From NCBI RefSeq assembly GCF_022581195.2, contig NC_061452.1:7757501-7821500 (forward strand): a DNA stretch of 64,000 bases. Reading direction: 5' to 3'. This DNA is from Helicoverpa zea. Its lineage: Eukaryota > Arthropoda > Insecta > Lepidoptera > Noctuidae. Shown here in pieces: positions 1 through 10,068 of this stretch. How positions within the stretch are numbered: the stretch's first letter is position 1; each line of letters starts with the position of its first letter. The translations under genes were made by a program, and so were the position numbers. The notes beneath the pieces are model-generated. The model had not been told where the DNA came from. It did not search any database and saw nothing but the letters and a program-made list of their open reading frames with translations.

Positions 1-480
1 TAAAAAACGAGGACGTATAGGTTCTGAATACGCGAGCGAAGCGAGCGGGAAATTTAGAATATTTTTTAAGACTCAGAACCAAAATTACGTCAAATGTAGC
101 CCAAACGTACTTAACTTTTTGTTTGTTGACAAATGTAAAAATGAGGATGAATAGTTTCTGAATACGCGAGCGAAGCGAGCGGGAAATTTAGATTATTTTT
201 TAAGACTCAGAACCAAAATTACGTCAAATGTAGCCCAAACGTACTTAACTTTTTATTTGTTGACAAATGTAAAAATGAGGATGAATAGTTTCTGAATACG
301 CGAGCGAAGCGAGCGGGAAATTTAGATTATTTTTTAAGACTCAGAACCAAAATTACGTCAAATGTAGCCCAAACGTACTTAACTTTTTGTTTGTTGACAA
401 ATGTAAAAACGAGGGCATATAGTTTCTGAATACGCGAGCGAAGCGAGCGAAAAATCTTGATTATTTTTAAGACTCAGAAC
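1..480. repeat. 134-bp tandem repeat array, about 3.5 copies
   Basis: The marker GAATACGCGAGCGAAGCG starts at 26, 160, 294 and 428, exactly 134 bp apart. Each unit continues with AAGACTCAGAACCAAAATTACG, shown here split as AAGACTCAGAAC then CAAAATTACG, and then a TTTGTTGACAAATGT block. The first three units are nearly identical and the fourth has diverged. The array runs off the left edge of the window. It probably forms the inside of the hAT-type element whose right end is at 651. Confidence 0.9.
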
Positions 481-557
481 CAAAATAACGTAAAAGGGCT
501 ACATTTCAAACCTTCATTTTTTTCTGTTGCACAAGTAAGATGGATATATACGAAAGA

Positions 558-651
558 TCGATAACAAGTCGCGAAGCAAAGCTTCGCGGACCACTTGGGA
601 TGCCTCCAGGGACCACCAGTGGTCCGCGGACCACCGGTTAAGAACCACTGA
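558..651. mobile_element. Right terminus of a hAT-type non-autonomous element
   Basis: The stretch ends in GGTTAAGAACCACTG at 637-651, the reverse complement of CAGTGGTTCTTAACC, which is a typical hAT terminal inverted repeat. GC-rich palindromic DNA lies just inside it, where 'ggtccgcggacc' occurs twice. The orientation means the element extends leftwards, so the 134-bp array at 1-480 is probably its interior. The other terminus is outside the window, so an 8-bp target duplication cannot be tested. Confidence 0.55.
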
Positions 652-686
652 TCTAAAGCATCCAAAATTTTTGGATATGATTGTTA

Positions 687-1063
687 TATTGCACTCGTAG
701 TTACAGCGTGAGCTTCCCAACGAGTGTCCGACAGCGACTTCAGAACGCTATCATTGCCTATTAATTCTTTTAAAACAGCCCAACGATGAGTAGAAGCAGA
801 AAAAAAATTGTATAACTGCACGATTGAAAAAAAATTCACTGCAATCGTACAACAATCAACAGCACTGCGACCAATCAAGTTTAGAGGCGGGGGTGTATGA
901 AGGGTCACTCCCGAACTGCTCGTGCCTTGTGATTTCGGACATATTTTGGATGAATCTCGATAAAATTTAGGTATAAAATGAAACGCCAGCAGAGGATGGA
1001 GGCCCCTGGAGAACAGGGGCCCCAAGCACGTGCTTGTTGTGCTTATCCGTTAATCCGCCACTG
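687..1063 (-). pseudogene. hAT transposon relic with ZMYM1-like transposase fragment
   Basis: Read on the minus strand, the element starts at 1063 with CAGTGGCGGATTAACGG, a hAT-like terminus. A GC-rich GGGGCCCCTG palindrome follows. From about 890 to 687 a reading frame contains LNLIGRSAVDCC, LYNFFSASTHRW and LSDTRWEAHAV, which are hallmarks of the ZMYM1-like/DUF4371 hAT transposase family (between the core and the dimerisation region). The fragment covers only about 65 residues of a protein of several hundred, and its continuation is cut off by the hAT terminus at 651. It is a dead relic and not a host gene. Confidence 0.7.
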
Positions 1064-1613
1064 ATTATTTATTATATAATGTGTATGTATTATGTAGTTG
1101 ATGTGTTTGTTTGCGTTGTTCTTATCCTTCTTCTTCCTCTTCTAGGCTGTGATGATGACGAATGTTCGGTGTTAGATGGTGGCTGTGTGTTCTGTTCCTG
1201 GATGGCTGGTCCCGCTTGCGTGCTTGGTGATGGATGCGTGTTTTGTGTGTCTGATGTTTGTGTGTCAGTGTGTGAGTGTTGTTCTTCTGCTGTTCGTACG
1301 AATACTGTGTCTCCTAATACTTTGCTGAGTATGATAGATGAATGTATGGCTGCTTGTTTTTGGAGTATGTGATATTTTAAATAAAACGAAAAACGTAAGT
1401 AGATGTTCAATTATTATTTGAGAAAAAAAAACTAAGTGTTTTTGACTCTTGTCGATTTTGAGCAATGAAAAATTTCACAACTACCAGATATATTTACGAA
1501 ATAGTACCAAAATATATCCTCATTAAAAAAATATATATTTCAATTCTCTTTCTAGGATGACAATATCAACTGTGACAACAAAAGGGTTGAAAAAAACCTA
1601 AATTATTGACAGT
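1064..1613. other. Non-genic stretch, possible degraded coding repeat on minus strand
   Basis: No gene is recognised. A minus-strand frame of 106 codons at 1090-1410 is polar and low-complexity (rich in T, S, Q and P, with an RRGRRR patch). The opposite strand gives a Cys/Val-rich shadow. Nothing identifies a family. The flanking DNA to 1613 is AT-rich and featureless. Confidence 0.3.
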
Positions 1614-1726
1614 TGTACCACGGGTAGTTTTTTCTTGCCCGTGGTACTACCAGACCGCTTGGTAGTACTACGGGAAGAAAAATTTACCCGTGGTACTACT
1701 GGTAGTACTATTGGTAGTACCACGGG
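1614..1726. repeat. Cluster of overlapping inverted repeats around GTAGTACCACGGG
   Basis: A 10-bp perfect stem (1614-1623 with 1638-1647) is followed by a 13-bp perfect stem CCCGTGGTACTAC/GTAGTACCACGGG (1687-1699 with 1714-1726, 14-nt loop). A further variant copy lies at about 1660-1675. The same motif therefore occurs in alternating orientation about five times in 113 bp and could fold in several mutually exclusive ways. Confidence 0.8.
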
Positions 1727-2057
1727 CAACAAACGCTTGATAGTACCTTCATTCAACTTTTTGAAAAGTTAAGTGATTGATCATACAAAAAGAAAAACCT
1801 TTTTTACGAAAAATAAAAACCTTTTTTACGAAAAATAAAAACAACAATCATATGGCTAAAACTTCTTAAGCCAGATCTAAAAACTATGCTGAACATCAAT
1901 CATCATCATCAAAATCGATTCAGCCAAACGAAAGATATAATCGCACATATAGGCACAATTTACCCATTTTTGAAGTATATTTAAGAAAAGCGTCAAAATG
2001 ATCAAGCCACGACCTTTCAGTAGGTACTCAGATTAAAATATTTATTTTTATGTGTCA

Positions 2058-2254
2058 TCAATACTAATATTATAAAAAGGAAAACTTTGTTTGTTTGGTT
2101 GTAATGGATAAACTCAAAAACTACTGGACCGATTTTAAATATTCTTTTACCATTAGAAATCTATATTATCTGCGAGTAACATAGGCTATATTTTATCCCG
2201 GTGCGGGCAGTAGCTCCCACGGGACGCGGGTAGAACCGCGGGAAAACGGCTAGT
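2058..2254 (+). mobile_element. Helitron-like non-autonomous element (Lep1-type)
   Basis: The copy starts TCAATACTAATATTAT and contains ACTGGACCGATTTTAAAT, GAGTAACATAGGCTAT and a GC-rich hairpin-prone end 'accgcgggaaaacgg' followed by CTAGT at 2250-2254. A 5' TC, a 3' hairpin followed by CTAGT, and no terminal inverted repeats are the Helitron signature. I recognise the sequence as the abundant lepidopteran family known as Lep1. No coding capacity. Confidence 0.8.
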
Positions 2255-2934
2255 TTTACAATATAGAACTTCGTTACGCGAGCTATGCCATGTTAATTAT
2301 GATTTGATTTCTCGTAGTACTTAGATGAAGGCTAGGTTGATAGTTTTAACTAAGTATTGGTATTGAAAAGCCATCACAAAACAAGGTTTCTCGAAGGCTG
2401 ACGCGTCCAGTTTTACAATACCGGTGTAGTTTGATTTTTTCCAGGGGCGCTCCTCTACGCCCTAGAAACCGTGGCGTCCGGGTTCACCACAACACTGTCC
2501 CACCGAGGCTACGGCCATGGGTACCGCAACCACAACCATCGGCTGGTGTAAGCGTGGCTTCGCGTTGCTGTAGCCGAGTCGTCGAGTCTGAGCTTCTGAT
2601 CCGCTTACTTTACGTGGTTACGTTAAGTTACGTAAAGTGGACGACTGTTTGATGCTGAGGGGAAATGGTGACGATCCGTTCCCGAGTTGATATTTTATAG
2701 TCTTTGGCTGTGACCCTTTAACTGTCTGTCTGTCTGGTAATTGCGACTGCGTACGAGTGTGCTTTTTGCATCGATATATATGTCAATGGCTTTTTGGTTG
2801 AAGTGAGTTTTACAACGTCGATATTTATCGCTGTTATAAAAACCAAAGACTTTCCCCGCAGCTATCACTCTCTTTCTTGTTGCGTATTCCACACATGGTG
2901 ATAGGCAGAGGTGGATCTTCGACTTGTAGGGCAG
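2255..2934. other. Intergenic DNA of unknown nature with a GC-rich patch
   Basis: A GC-rich segment at 2445-2660 is open in one plus-strand frame for 73 codons but matches no family I know. Around 2905 the sequence CAGAGGTGGATCTTCG, followed by a GC-rich 'gcagcggccctgggc', resembles a hAT end, but no partner end is visible. CTGTCTGTCTGTCT microsatellite DNA lies at about 2722. Confidence 0.3.
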
Positions 2935-3207
2935 CGGCCCTGGGCATTTTTTTTTACTTAATAACATAAATCCTGTCTCCTCTCTGTCTGTCTTTTCTTC
3001 ACGCCTAAACTACTGAGCCGATTTGTGTGAAATTTGGTACAGACATAGTTTGGAACTTGAGAAAGGACATAGGATAGTTTTTATTCCAAAAGATATTAAA
3101 ATAAAAATAAAATTTATTCCGAACGTAATTTATAGCGCCATCTATTGGTCAAACCAAAAATCTGCCGGAAATAACTATTCCACGCGAAGTCGCGGGCAAA
3201 AGGTAGT
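2935..3207 (+). mobile_element. Degenerate Helitron-like repeat
   Basis: The sequence contains the blocks ACTACTGAGCCGATTTG, AGCGCCATCTATTGGTC and ACGCGAAGTCGCGGGCAAAA. The last ends in a decayed GTAGT where the intact family has CTAGT. This is a second, older type of Lepidoptera-wide Helitron-like or SINE-like dispersed repeat. It has no coding capacity. Confidence 0.55.
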
Positions 3208-3352
3208 AGTAAATATGTTAATAATTTAGGTCCCGGATTACATTCATTTAAAAATGTTTGCCTTAAGGGTACGAAGCAAGAAGATAATTTCCAAATCAAG
3301 GGGGCACCGTGCTGCCCGGGTAATTTTGTTGTGGATATTCCACTGGAATTTG

Positions 3353-3499
3353 GGCCGTATACAGAAAGAAAGCTGGAAACTTATAAGCGCTTATCGGCAC
3401 TTGACAGCGCTGGTAACCCGCACAGAAAAAATATATGAACACGCGCCGATAAGCGCTTATAAGTTTCAGCTTCTTCCAGCTTTCTTTCTGTATACGGCC
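3353..3499. repeat. Long perfect inverted repeat (foldback element or hairpin)
   Basis: The left arm 3353-3398 (46 nt) and right arm 3445-3499 (55 nt) are exact reverse complements apart from one 9-nt insertion in the right arm. That gives about 46 bp of uninterrupted pairing round a 46-nt loop. The arms begin GGCCGTATACAGAAAGAAAG and include the self-complementary ATAAGCGCTTAT. It is either a very young foldback MITE or a long hairpin precursor; no target duplication is evident. Confidence 0.85.
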
Positions 3500-3630
3500 T
3501 TAGACAGGTAGTCGCACCATGTAAAACATTGGTAAGTAATACCTTCCTACTCAACTGCATCCGGTTAAACTACTATTGATGTAGATTGTCTACTGCCCAA
3601 TATGGTTGGGAAAAGGCTAGGCGGATTATT
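3500..3630 (+). repeat. Degenerate copy of the CATCCGGTTAAACT dispersed repeat family
   Basis: The copy contains GTCGCACCATGTAAAACA, CTCAACTGCATCCGGTTAAA and ATGGTTGGGAAAAGGCT. The same blocks recur at 37,965-38,120, inverted at 38,160-38,265, and in a short minus-strand piece at 34,256-34,300. The family is a common lepidopteran short interspersed repeat whose class (SINE or LINE tail) I cannot settle. Confidence 0.6.
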
Positions 3631-3801
3631 GTACAAAGCATATTAATGTTTTTTTTGCAAATTGCTCGTCGCACTATAAAGTTATAAGTATTGTAATTTA
3701 TTGAAAGAACACATAAATAATTCGGTCTTTTGAATGAAGCCGGTAGCTACGGTGCGTATTTACAGTATATACATGGCTATTACGCAAGCGTGTGAAACTA
3801 G

Positions 3802-4009
3802 TCGCGAATAGATTGGAATTCACTTTTTATACAAAGTCTTCCGATGTATACAGCAGCAGTACGCAAATACTCCCATATATTTTGTAGTGGCCAAAGTATC
3901 TTGCTTTGTTCCATAATATACAGTGCTAGTCCGCATGCAAACTAATCGTGTATACATTGTGTATACATTGGAATAGGCGCGAAAAACTACGATTCCAATC
4001 TATTCGCGA
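3802..4009. mobile_element. Candidate MITE with 18-bp terminal inverted repeats
   Basis: TCGCGAATAGATTGGAAT (3802-3819) and its exact reverse complement (3992-4009) enclose a 208-bp AT-rich segment with no ORF. Inside, GTGTATACATT is directly duplicated at about 3948-3972. Sequence related to the right flank (GCGAGCAGT) recurs at about 4786-4862. No convincing target duplication was found, so the superfamily is open. Confidence 0.6.
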
Positions 4010-4099
4010 GCAGTTGCATGCTCGCCATTTTGATTAAAACACGACCTAGCATTTAATGTTAATTTAAATATTAATAATGCTCGTTCCATTAAAAAACAT

Positions 4100-4385
4100 T
4101 GTATTAAAAATTGAAGTTAGTGACGAAAACGAATCGCTGCAAAACCGACTCCACGTAGTCTTGTCTGCCCTACCCCTAGAGTGCAATTCAAAACCGCGTA
4201 GGCGCGGAGGGGCGAGGCGACCTGCGAGCTGAAGCGCAGGTAGTTTTAACGCCCGCCGACGCGGCTGAGGCTGGCCGGCAGAGCCGGCCAGCAAGCCGAA
4301 GCTGCGGTGGTGAGCGTGAAAACCATCTGCGACTATAAGCTCGCATGGGACCGCCGGAGCCCCGCAGCACCGGAGCCGTGACAGA
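4100..4385. other. Isolated GC-rich island, probable repeat
   Basis: A sharply GC-rich block sits in AT-rich surroundings and contains the palindrome GGCTGGCCGGC...GCCGGCCAGC at about 4270-4292. The opening motif CGAATCGCTGCAAAACCGAC is close to the paired motif at 16,676-16,735, which argues for a dispersed repeat. Short frames on the minus strand are by-products of the GC content. Confidence 0.45.
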
Positions 4386-5089
4386 AGCTATGCTTGCTGC
4401 ATGTTGCTTGCTTACATTAAAAAATTAGAAGCTAATTAAATATATTTTATGATGTCATTTAATAGTATTTTAGAAGTTTACTGTTAGAATGCCTGCTACA
4501 AAAGATGCTAAAAAGTAACCATCATGCTGAGTTGTATTTAGAGTGGTTTACTTAGAAGATAACTATAGTGGCTAAGATAGTATTATTTAGATGCTCGTTA
4601 ATTGTGGCTGACTTAATAATTTAGAAGGCAACATACATTTTTGTTTAATTAGCATTTTTAATAAACAAACTCAGATTCAAAGCCATTTTTATTTAATGCT
4701 TTACCTAATATAAATTTTGTATAGTTAAATTTGACCGTGTATAAATTGGAAAGATGCATGTGCACGTCTAAGCTACGAATTATACGCGAGCAGTACGCAA
4801 AATTCGTGTATACTTTGAAATCACAAATTAAAAAACAGCATTACAAAATATCAGCGAGCAGTTTCCTATGGATGCGTTTTGGCTATGTACAGTCTGTAAA
4901 TACGCAGCTACGGTAGCAGTAGGTACAAGAAAGCGCGATTTTTTTGTTATATTATGGTAGGTAGGTGCTATGCAAAAGGTACCAGTAGTAAAGTAGGTAT
5001 GTAGGATGTTTTCACCCACTTTCACAAATATGGATTAACCTATATCTATACGTACTAATAGATTATAAGTATTTCTAATAAGTAATAGA
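4386..5089. other. AT-rich DNA without recognisable gene
   Basis: I see no gene, RNA or complete mobile element. Fragments at 4780-4870 share GCGAGCAGT-type blocks with the MITE at 3802-4009. Confidence 0.4.
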
Positions 5090-5258
5090 GGTAACTTTAT
5101 TTGTTTGTACCCTAGAGGCTCCGATAGTGCCGGACCGATTTTGAAAATCTCACGGTTGAGAAGTTAGATTTATCACCCGAGTAACATAGGCTATATTTTG
5201 TCCGGGTATGGAAAGTCATTTCCCCGGGATGCGAATGAAACCGCGGTGAACAGCTAGT
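5090..5258 (+). mobile_element. Diverged Helitron-like element (Lep1-type)
   Basis: The order of blocks matches the copy at 2058-2254: GTGCCGGACCGATTTTGAAA, CGAGTAACATAGGCTATATT, GGGATGCGAATGAAACCGCG and terminal CTAGT at 5254-5258. The 5' part has diverged and the exact start is uncertain. Confidence 0.7.
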
Positions 5259-5545
5259 TTTATACACTTATTATAAGATATCCTGGAGAAAAATATTTAT
5301 ATAAAACCATGTTAAATATGGACAAAGCGAGCGATCGTGAATGTTTATAAAAATAAGCAAAGAAGTAATTTGGGAAATTGGTTATTGATATAACCGTGTA
5401 TCGGGAACGGAGATCATGTAAGTAAATGTCGATTGTGCGCCAGTCTCGTTACGGTCGTGTTGGATTGCCATTCCATTGGACTAGGAGAGTGACGGAATAG
5501 AGATTGCACCTGTGCCTGTGCAAATGTTTGTGTATTATGTCCTGT

Positions 5546-5818
5546 TAGGGCTGCCATCTCGAATTTCGCCAAACCTGGACAAATATTAAAAAAACCCGGA
5601 CATTTGGCGTAAATCGCATTTTTTCCCCGAACGAGTACGATTTTTTAAAACAAAATAATACCTAATTTGTAATCCATTTACTATTAACATATACTTAAAT
5701 TCAATGAGGTGCTTCCTTACATGAAAAGTGTCTGTTACTTGAAACCCCGCCCGGACCGCCCCCGGACGGCCTCCAAACGAGGACAAATCCGGGGAAACCC
5801 GGACGGATGGCAGCCCTA
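5546..5818. mobile_element. MITE-like element with TAGGGCTGCCATC ends
   Basis: TAGGGCTGCCATC at 5546-5558 is matched by its perfect reverse complement at 5806-5818, giving a 273-bp element. It contains repeated CCCGGAC/GTCCGGG blocks. If the outer TA is a target duplication it is Tc1/mariner-like; an 8-bp hAT duplication is not visible. The 66-codon minus frame inside is not a gene. A single related end (AGGGCTGCCAGCG) lies alone at about 41,409. Confidence 0.65.
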
Positions 5819-5887
5819 TGTGCAGCTGACATATCTTCTTATGCTACTGCTCCATCTCCGTTCCGAAGCATTCCGTTCAGAAGCATA

Positions 5888-6377
5888 ATGCTTCTGCTCC
5901 ACCTGCGTTAGCGTTAACGTTAATGTCAATGGCCAACTACACGTTACTTATTGCATTAAAAATGCGTGTTGGCTACACTTAGGTTACAATGCCGCAAGAG
6001 TTAATCCCTCATGAAGTAACGCGTTAACACACATTAAAGAGGTTAAACTTAGGCACACAAAATAATTCTAAAAACTAAAGCTTTCTCATTTGACCATTCC
6101 ATTATCGTGCTCGTAAAATGCAGTTACCGCTTAAACAAAGTATCTACACTCGTCCTTGCATGCGTGCAATGAGATGGCATTAATGTAGCCAACATCACTT
6201 AGCGCTCTAAGCTACGCACTAAAACCCTTTGATGTGTCCAAAAAACCGACACCCGAGTTATCGCTTAACGTTTAATGCTATTAATATTGCCATTAGTATA
6301 AATTGACATTAAAACGTTGGCCACATCTGCGTAATGCCAAAATTTAACGCGTTAAGACGCAGGTGGAGCAGTAGCAT
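5888..6377 (+). mobile_element. Nested MITE copy A (490 bp)
   Basis: It runs from ATGCTTCTGCTCCACCTGCG to its imperfect reverse complement ending GGAGCAGTAGCAT. The terminal inverted repeat reads ATGCTnCTGCTCCACCTGCG, with the two ends then diverging into TTAGCGTTAACG and TCTTAACGCG. The interior is non-coding and rich in TTAACG/CGTTAA. Superfamily not assigned. Confidence 0.8.
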
Positions 6378-6460
6378 TAGCGTTAAAGTTAATGTCAATG
6401 GACATTAAAAATGCGTGTTGGCTACACTTAGGTTACAATTCCGGAAAGAGTTAATCCCTC

Positions 6461-6950
6461 ATGCTACTGCTCCACCTGCGTCTTAACGCGTTAAATTTTG
6501 GCATTACGCAGATGTGGCCAACGTTTTAATGGCAATTTATACTAATGGCATTATTAATAGCATTAAACGTTAAGCGATAACTCGGGTGTCGGTTTTTTGG
6601 ACACATCAAAGGGTTTTAGTGCGTAGCTTAGAGCGCTAAGTGATGTTGGCTACATTAATGCCATCTCATTGCACGCATGCAAGGACGAGTGTAGATACTT
6701 TGTTTAAGTTGTAACTGCATTTTACGAGCACGATAATGGAATGGTCAAATGAGAAAGCTTTAGTTTTTAGAATTATTTTGTGTGTCTGAGTTTAACCTCT
6801 TTAATGTGTGTTAACGCGTTACTTCATGAGGGATTAACTCTTTGCGGAATTGTACCTAAGTGTAGCCAACACGCATTTTTAATGCAATAAGTAACGTGTA
6901 GTTGGCCATTGACATTAACGTTAACGCTAACGCAGGTGGAGCAGGAGCAT
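6461..6950 (-). mobile_element. Nested MITE copy B (490 bp, inverted)
   Basis: By eye this copy is nearly identical to copy A along its whole length but in reverse orientation, and the two have equal length. Only 83 bp separate A and B, so the region is a near-perfect inverted repeat of about 490 bp per arm. Confidence 0.8.
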
Positions 6951-7461
6951 CATGAAGTCACGCGTTAACACACATTAAAGAGGTTAAACTCAGACACACA
7001 AAATAATTCTAAAAACTAAAGCTTTCTCATTTGACCATTCCATTATCGTGCTCGTAAAATGCAGTTACCGCTTAAACAAAGTTTCTACACTCGTCCTTGC
7101 ATGCGTGCAATGAGATGGCATTAATATAGCCAACATCAATACGCACTAAAACCCTTTGATGTGTCCAAAAAACCGACACTCGAGTTATCGCTTAACGTTT
7201 AATGCTATTAATAATGCCATTTGTATAAAATGCCATTAAAACGTTTGCCACATCTGTGTAACGCCAAAATTTTACGCGTTAAGACGCAGATGGAGCAGGA
7301 GCATTAGTCAGAATAGCAGCCACGGCCGACAGTCGGTATGGACGCCGTAGTTAACCATATTCGGTTCATTTGTGTAGTGATACAACAAGAACACAATAAT
7401 AAAAAGATCTCGAGTGTTTTCAAATTATATATATAAATATATTAAAATGTCATAAATAATG

Positions 7462-10068
7462 CTATAACTTTAAAACTTCTTCTATGTATGGCGGTAATTT
7501 AGTTTGATTCATTTCTGATTGATTCCTACTGCAACCGTAACACAAATATTTATTAATTAGCGGGAAGACTGAAGGAGTAGCGTCACTTTCCAAGGAACTG
7601 ATATCTGGATTATTGTCTAAATATTGTCTAAACTGCGCATTTCCCAATGAAACTTTTCTTGATATATTTGTTGCTTCAAGAGCTGAAATATTTAAATCCC
7701 TGGTGTGCAAGTTGCTCTGAAAGAAAAACAGTATTTTTAATAAATAGGTAGATCATATAGAAATATCAGAAGTACATACGATTATTACAATGAGATAAGA
7801 GGTCTTGTGTATGAGTTCTGTACAAAGTAGGCAATAAGCATAATAAAATCCGTAAGAACTAAGGAAGGTTTTAGAGGACCCCTAGAGCCCCCGCACCCCC
7901 AGGTCTAACTTGCTGTGTTGCGTTTGGCCTTGATGAGAACTTGCACCAAAGTAGCTTGGAAAAGACGATATATAGTTTTAAGGAGTCCTTTTCGATTTAA
8001 TTTTTTTTTTTTGATATTCATTCTTATTAATGAGAAACAGAAAAAAGCATACTATTTATTTATATAAATAGAGGGCGCCAGCGAATGTTTTAAGGATTTT
8101 GAGTATTGAAAAGCATACACAGAAGAAAGGCTGATCTACGACCCGGCAAACTGAATCCTGAGATGGCGCGCGTGGTGCTGCCTAAAGCCAGACCGCCCTT
8201 GCTTGGGATAAATAGATTGTCAGTATAATGAAAGGAAAAATACTACATACCTTACAGATTACACATTTTTCTTGCATATTTCGTTCATCATTCATTCTTT
8301 CTTGGTTACCAATTTTGTCAGCTGTTTTACAAACAGTAGATATGGTAGCCTGAAAATCCTTTTGTAGATCAGATACAAATGAAGCAATTACTGACTGCAG
8401 GCTGTTACTTATCACATCCTTCTCGTGAAAAGGACTCAGTTGTTTAATCGCAACATAATAATCCAGTTCTTCTTTGCTGATGTCTTTTATTGGTCTTAAA
8501 ATTTTTATTTCTTTGTCACGAACATCGCAAAAGCCCTGTAAATAATATAAAATAAAGAATTTAATACATTAAACAGAAAAAAACAAACATGTAAGAAGCC
8601 TGTACTGGCCCTGTATGTATCAAGTACAAAATAATGTAATTTTGAAATATGCTGTTCTACAATTCATAAAAAAACTTATATTGAACATAAGGAAAGCAGT
8701 CCATATTAACTCACACATGAGAATATCACTAAAATTCCTTGACTGCCAATCTATTTACTATACTATATCTAGATTATAATTAATATAAAACAGCTAACAA
8801 TCACTAACTAACTAATCCATGGTTGGTGCCATTTGCACACATGTATTTCTTTGCACAAAAGAGGCATGCAAACACTACTCATAGTGTTACATACACTATG
8901 AGTAGTGTTTGGATGCCTCTTTTACACTTCTTCTACTTTCTTTTACTTTTACACACTACTCATAGTGTTACATACACTAGTGTTGTTGTCTCATAGTGTT
9001 ACATACACTATGAGTAGTGTTTGCATGCCTCTTTTGAGTAAATTAATATATATGTTTCCTGGCAATCTGGTGTACTGGCTAGGAAGGATTAAAATGAGTA
9101 CTTACAATGTCATCTTGTACTTGTGATCCTCTACCCGTAGCCAGGTTTGTTAATAAGTTTATTGCCAGAGTGCTTGTTGTTTCTCCAGTGAAAACAATAC
9201 GGCATTTGACTTTCTTTGCAAACTCAACTAGTAAATTGCGTTTTACTTTTAGTAAAAAATCTGTAGCAGCTGTTATAGGCATACTGTTCAACATATCATG
9301 AAATAATTTTACTTTATTTTCTTCAGTTTCTGGTATACAGTTTGCCTCAGGAATGTCAAATTTTAAGTCCATATACTCGGCAAGATGAATGATATAAACA
9401 TTGATATTATACTTATTACATTGTTTTATTACTGCCTGTGCAGAATCTTTCCTTTCTTCATCTAAAATTGAAATTTTATATATAACAGATTATCTATTAC
9501 TATTTTTATATTGTATTGTTGTATATTGAATTTGCTACATGGTAGATAGATAGATGTCAAACTCCTGTAATAAATAATGTAATGTGTGTGATACTAAACA
9601 GTAATACTGTTGTTTGTCTTGATTGTCTTAACCTGTAGTCTGTCACTGTACTTATTAAATAAATAAATTATCCATTAAGCTATAGAGTACATGTAATCCG
9701 ATCCTAAGATGACCCACTATCCATATGCCTGCATGTGACCAGTTAATTGCCGACACAGGCCCTATCTTAGCGTACAAATTCTATTAAGATAAAACGAACT
9801 TACCAAGTAAATGTACAAAAAATGGGACTATACGTAGTTTTTTTGTATTTTCCAATGTTACAGCATGGTTGACTAAATCTAATAACACTGTAGAACCAAC
9901 ACCTCCAGAGATACCAATCAAAACATTTTCATTTGGTATCAAAATTTTATTTTTACCAATACATGCACGAAATTTGTGATTAGTGTTGACCATAAAACAG
10001 TCATCACAGTAATAATCTTTTTTTCTCAATAACACTGTGTGAGAAGAATCACACTTTTTGCAATTCAT
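7462..10068 (-). CDS. Ctu2: Cytoplasmic tRNA 2-thiolation protein 2 (CTU2/NCS2), complete, 4 exons
   Basis: Partner of CTU1 in thiolating the wobble uridine of tRNA-Lys, -Glu and -Gln, using sulfur delivered by URM1, in the cytosol (known role of the family). Coding exons are 10068-9804, 9461-9106, 8535-8251 and 7716-7462. All introns are GT-AG, phases join cleanly (phase 1, then 0, 0), and the spliced frame is 386 codons plus stop, close to the family's usual size. Residues 3, 6, 21 and 24 form two N-terminal Cys pairs. HKFRACIGK is followed by a PP-loop-like SGGVGST at 54-60, lacking the KD of active PP-loop enzymes such as CTU1. The middle carries RNLLVEFAKK, FTGETTSTLAINLL and RPIKDISKEEL. 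A C-terminal second metal-type set is CVIC (298-301) and CYGC (361-364). I chose the ATG at 10068 because the Cys motif starts two residues later. Introns 2 and 3 carry repeats. No canonical AATAAA is seen just downstream. Confidence 0.93.
8857..9035. repeat. Two related palindromic hairpins in CTU2 intron 2
   Basis: 8857-8923 is a 67-nt near-perfect hairpin (31-nt arms with one mismatch, loop TACAT) starting AAAAGAGGCATGCAAACACT. At 8951-9035 related sequence recurs: CACTACTCATAGTGTTACAT, a broken middle, then another complete half ending in GCATGCCTCTTTT. The pair looks like a small foldback element partly duplicated on itself. It lies in the 570-nt intron and leaves the splice sites intact. 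Confidence 0.8.

Larger units (their letters stand above)
5841..7304. mobile_element. MITE copy split by two nested copies of its own family
   Basis: The outer copy consists of 5841-5887, 6378-6460 and 6951-7304, about 484 bp in total. It starts ATGCTACTGCTCC and ends GGAGCAGGAGCAT. It is interrupted by one copy in the same orientation (5888-6377) and one in the opposite orientation (6461-6950). Host sequence stops at CCCTCAT (6460 region) and resumes CATGAAG at 6951, so the second insertion left a 3-4 bp duplication (CAT or TCAT). No ORF is present. A 15-nt deletion relative to the inner copies marks the outer copy as older. Confidence 0.8.

Noticed and set aside
1034..1372. 112-codon Cys/Val-rich plus-strand frame
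   Set aside because: Shadow of a polar minus-strand frame; no signal-peptide or cysteine-spacing family match and no splice or promoter context.
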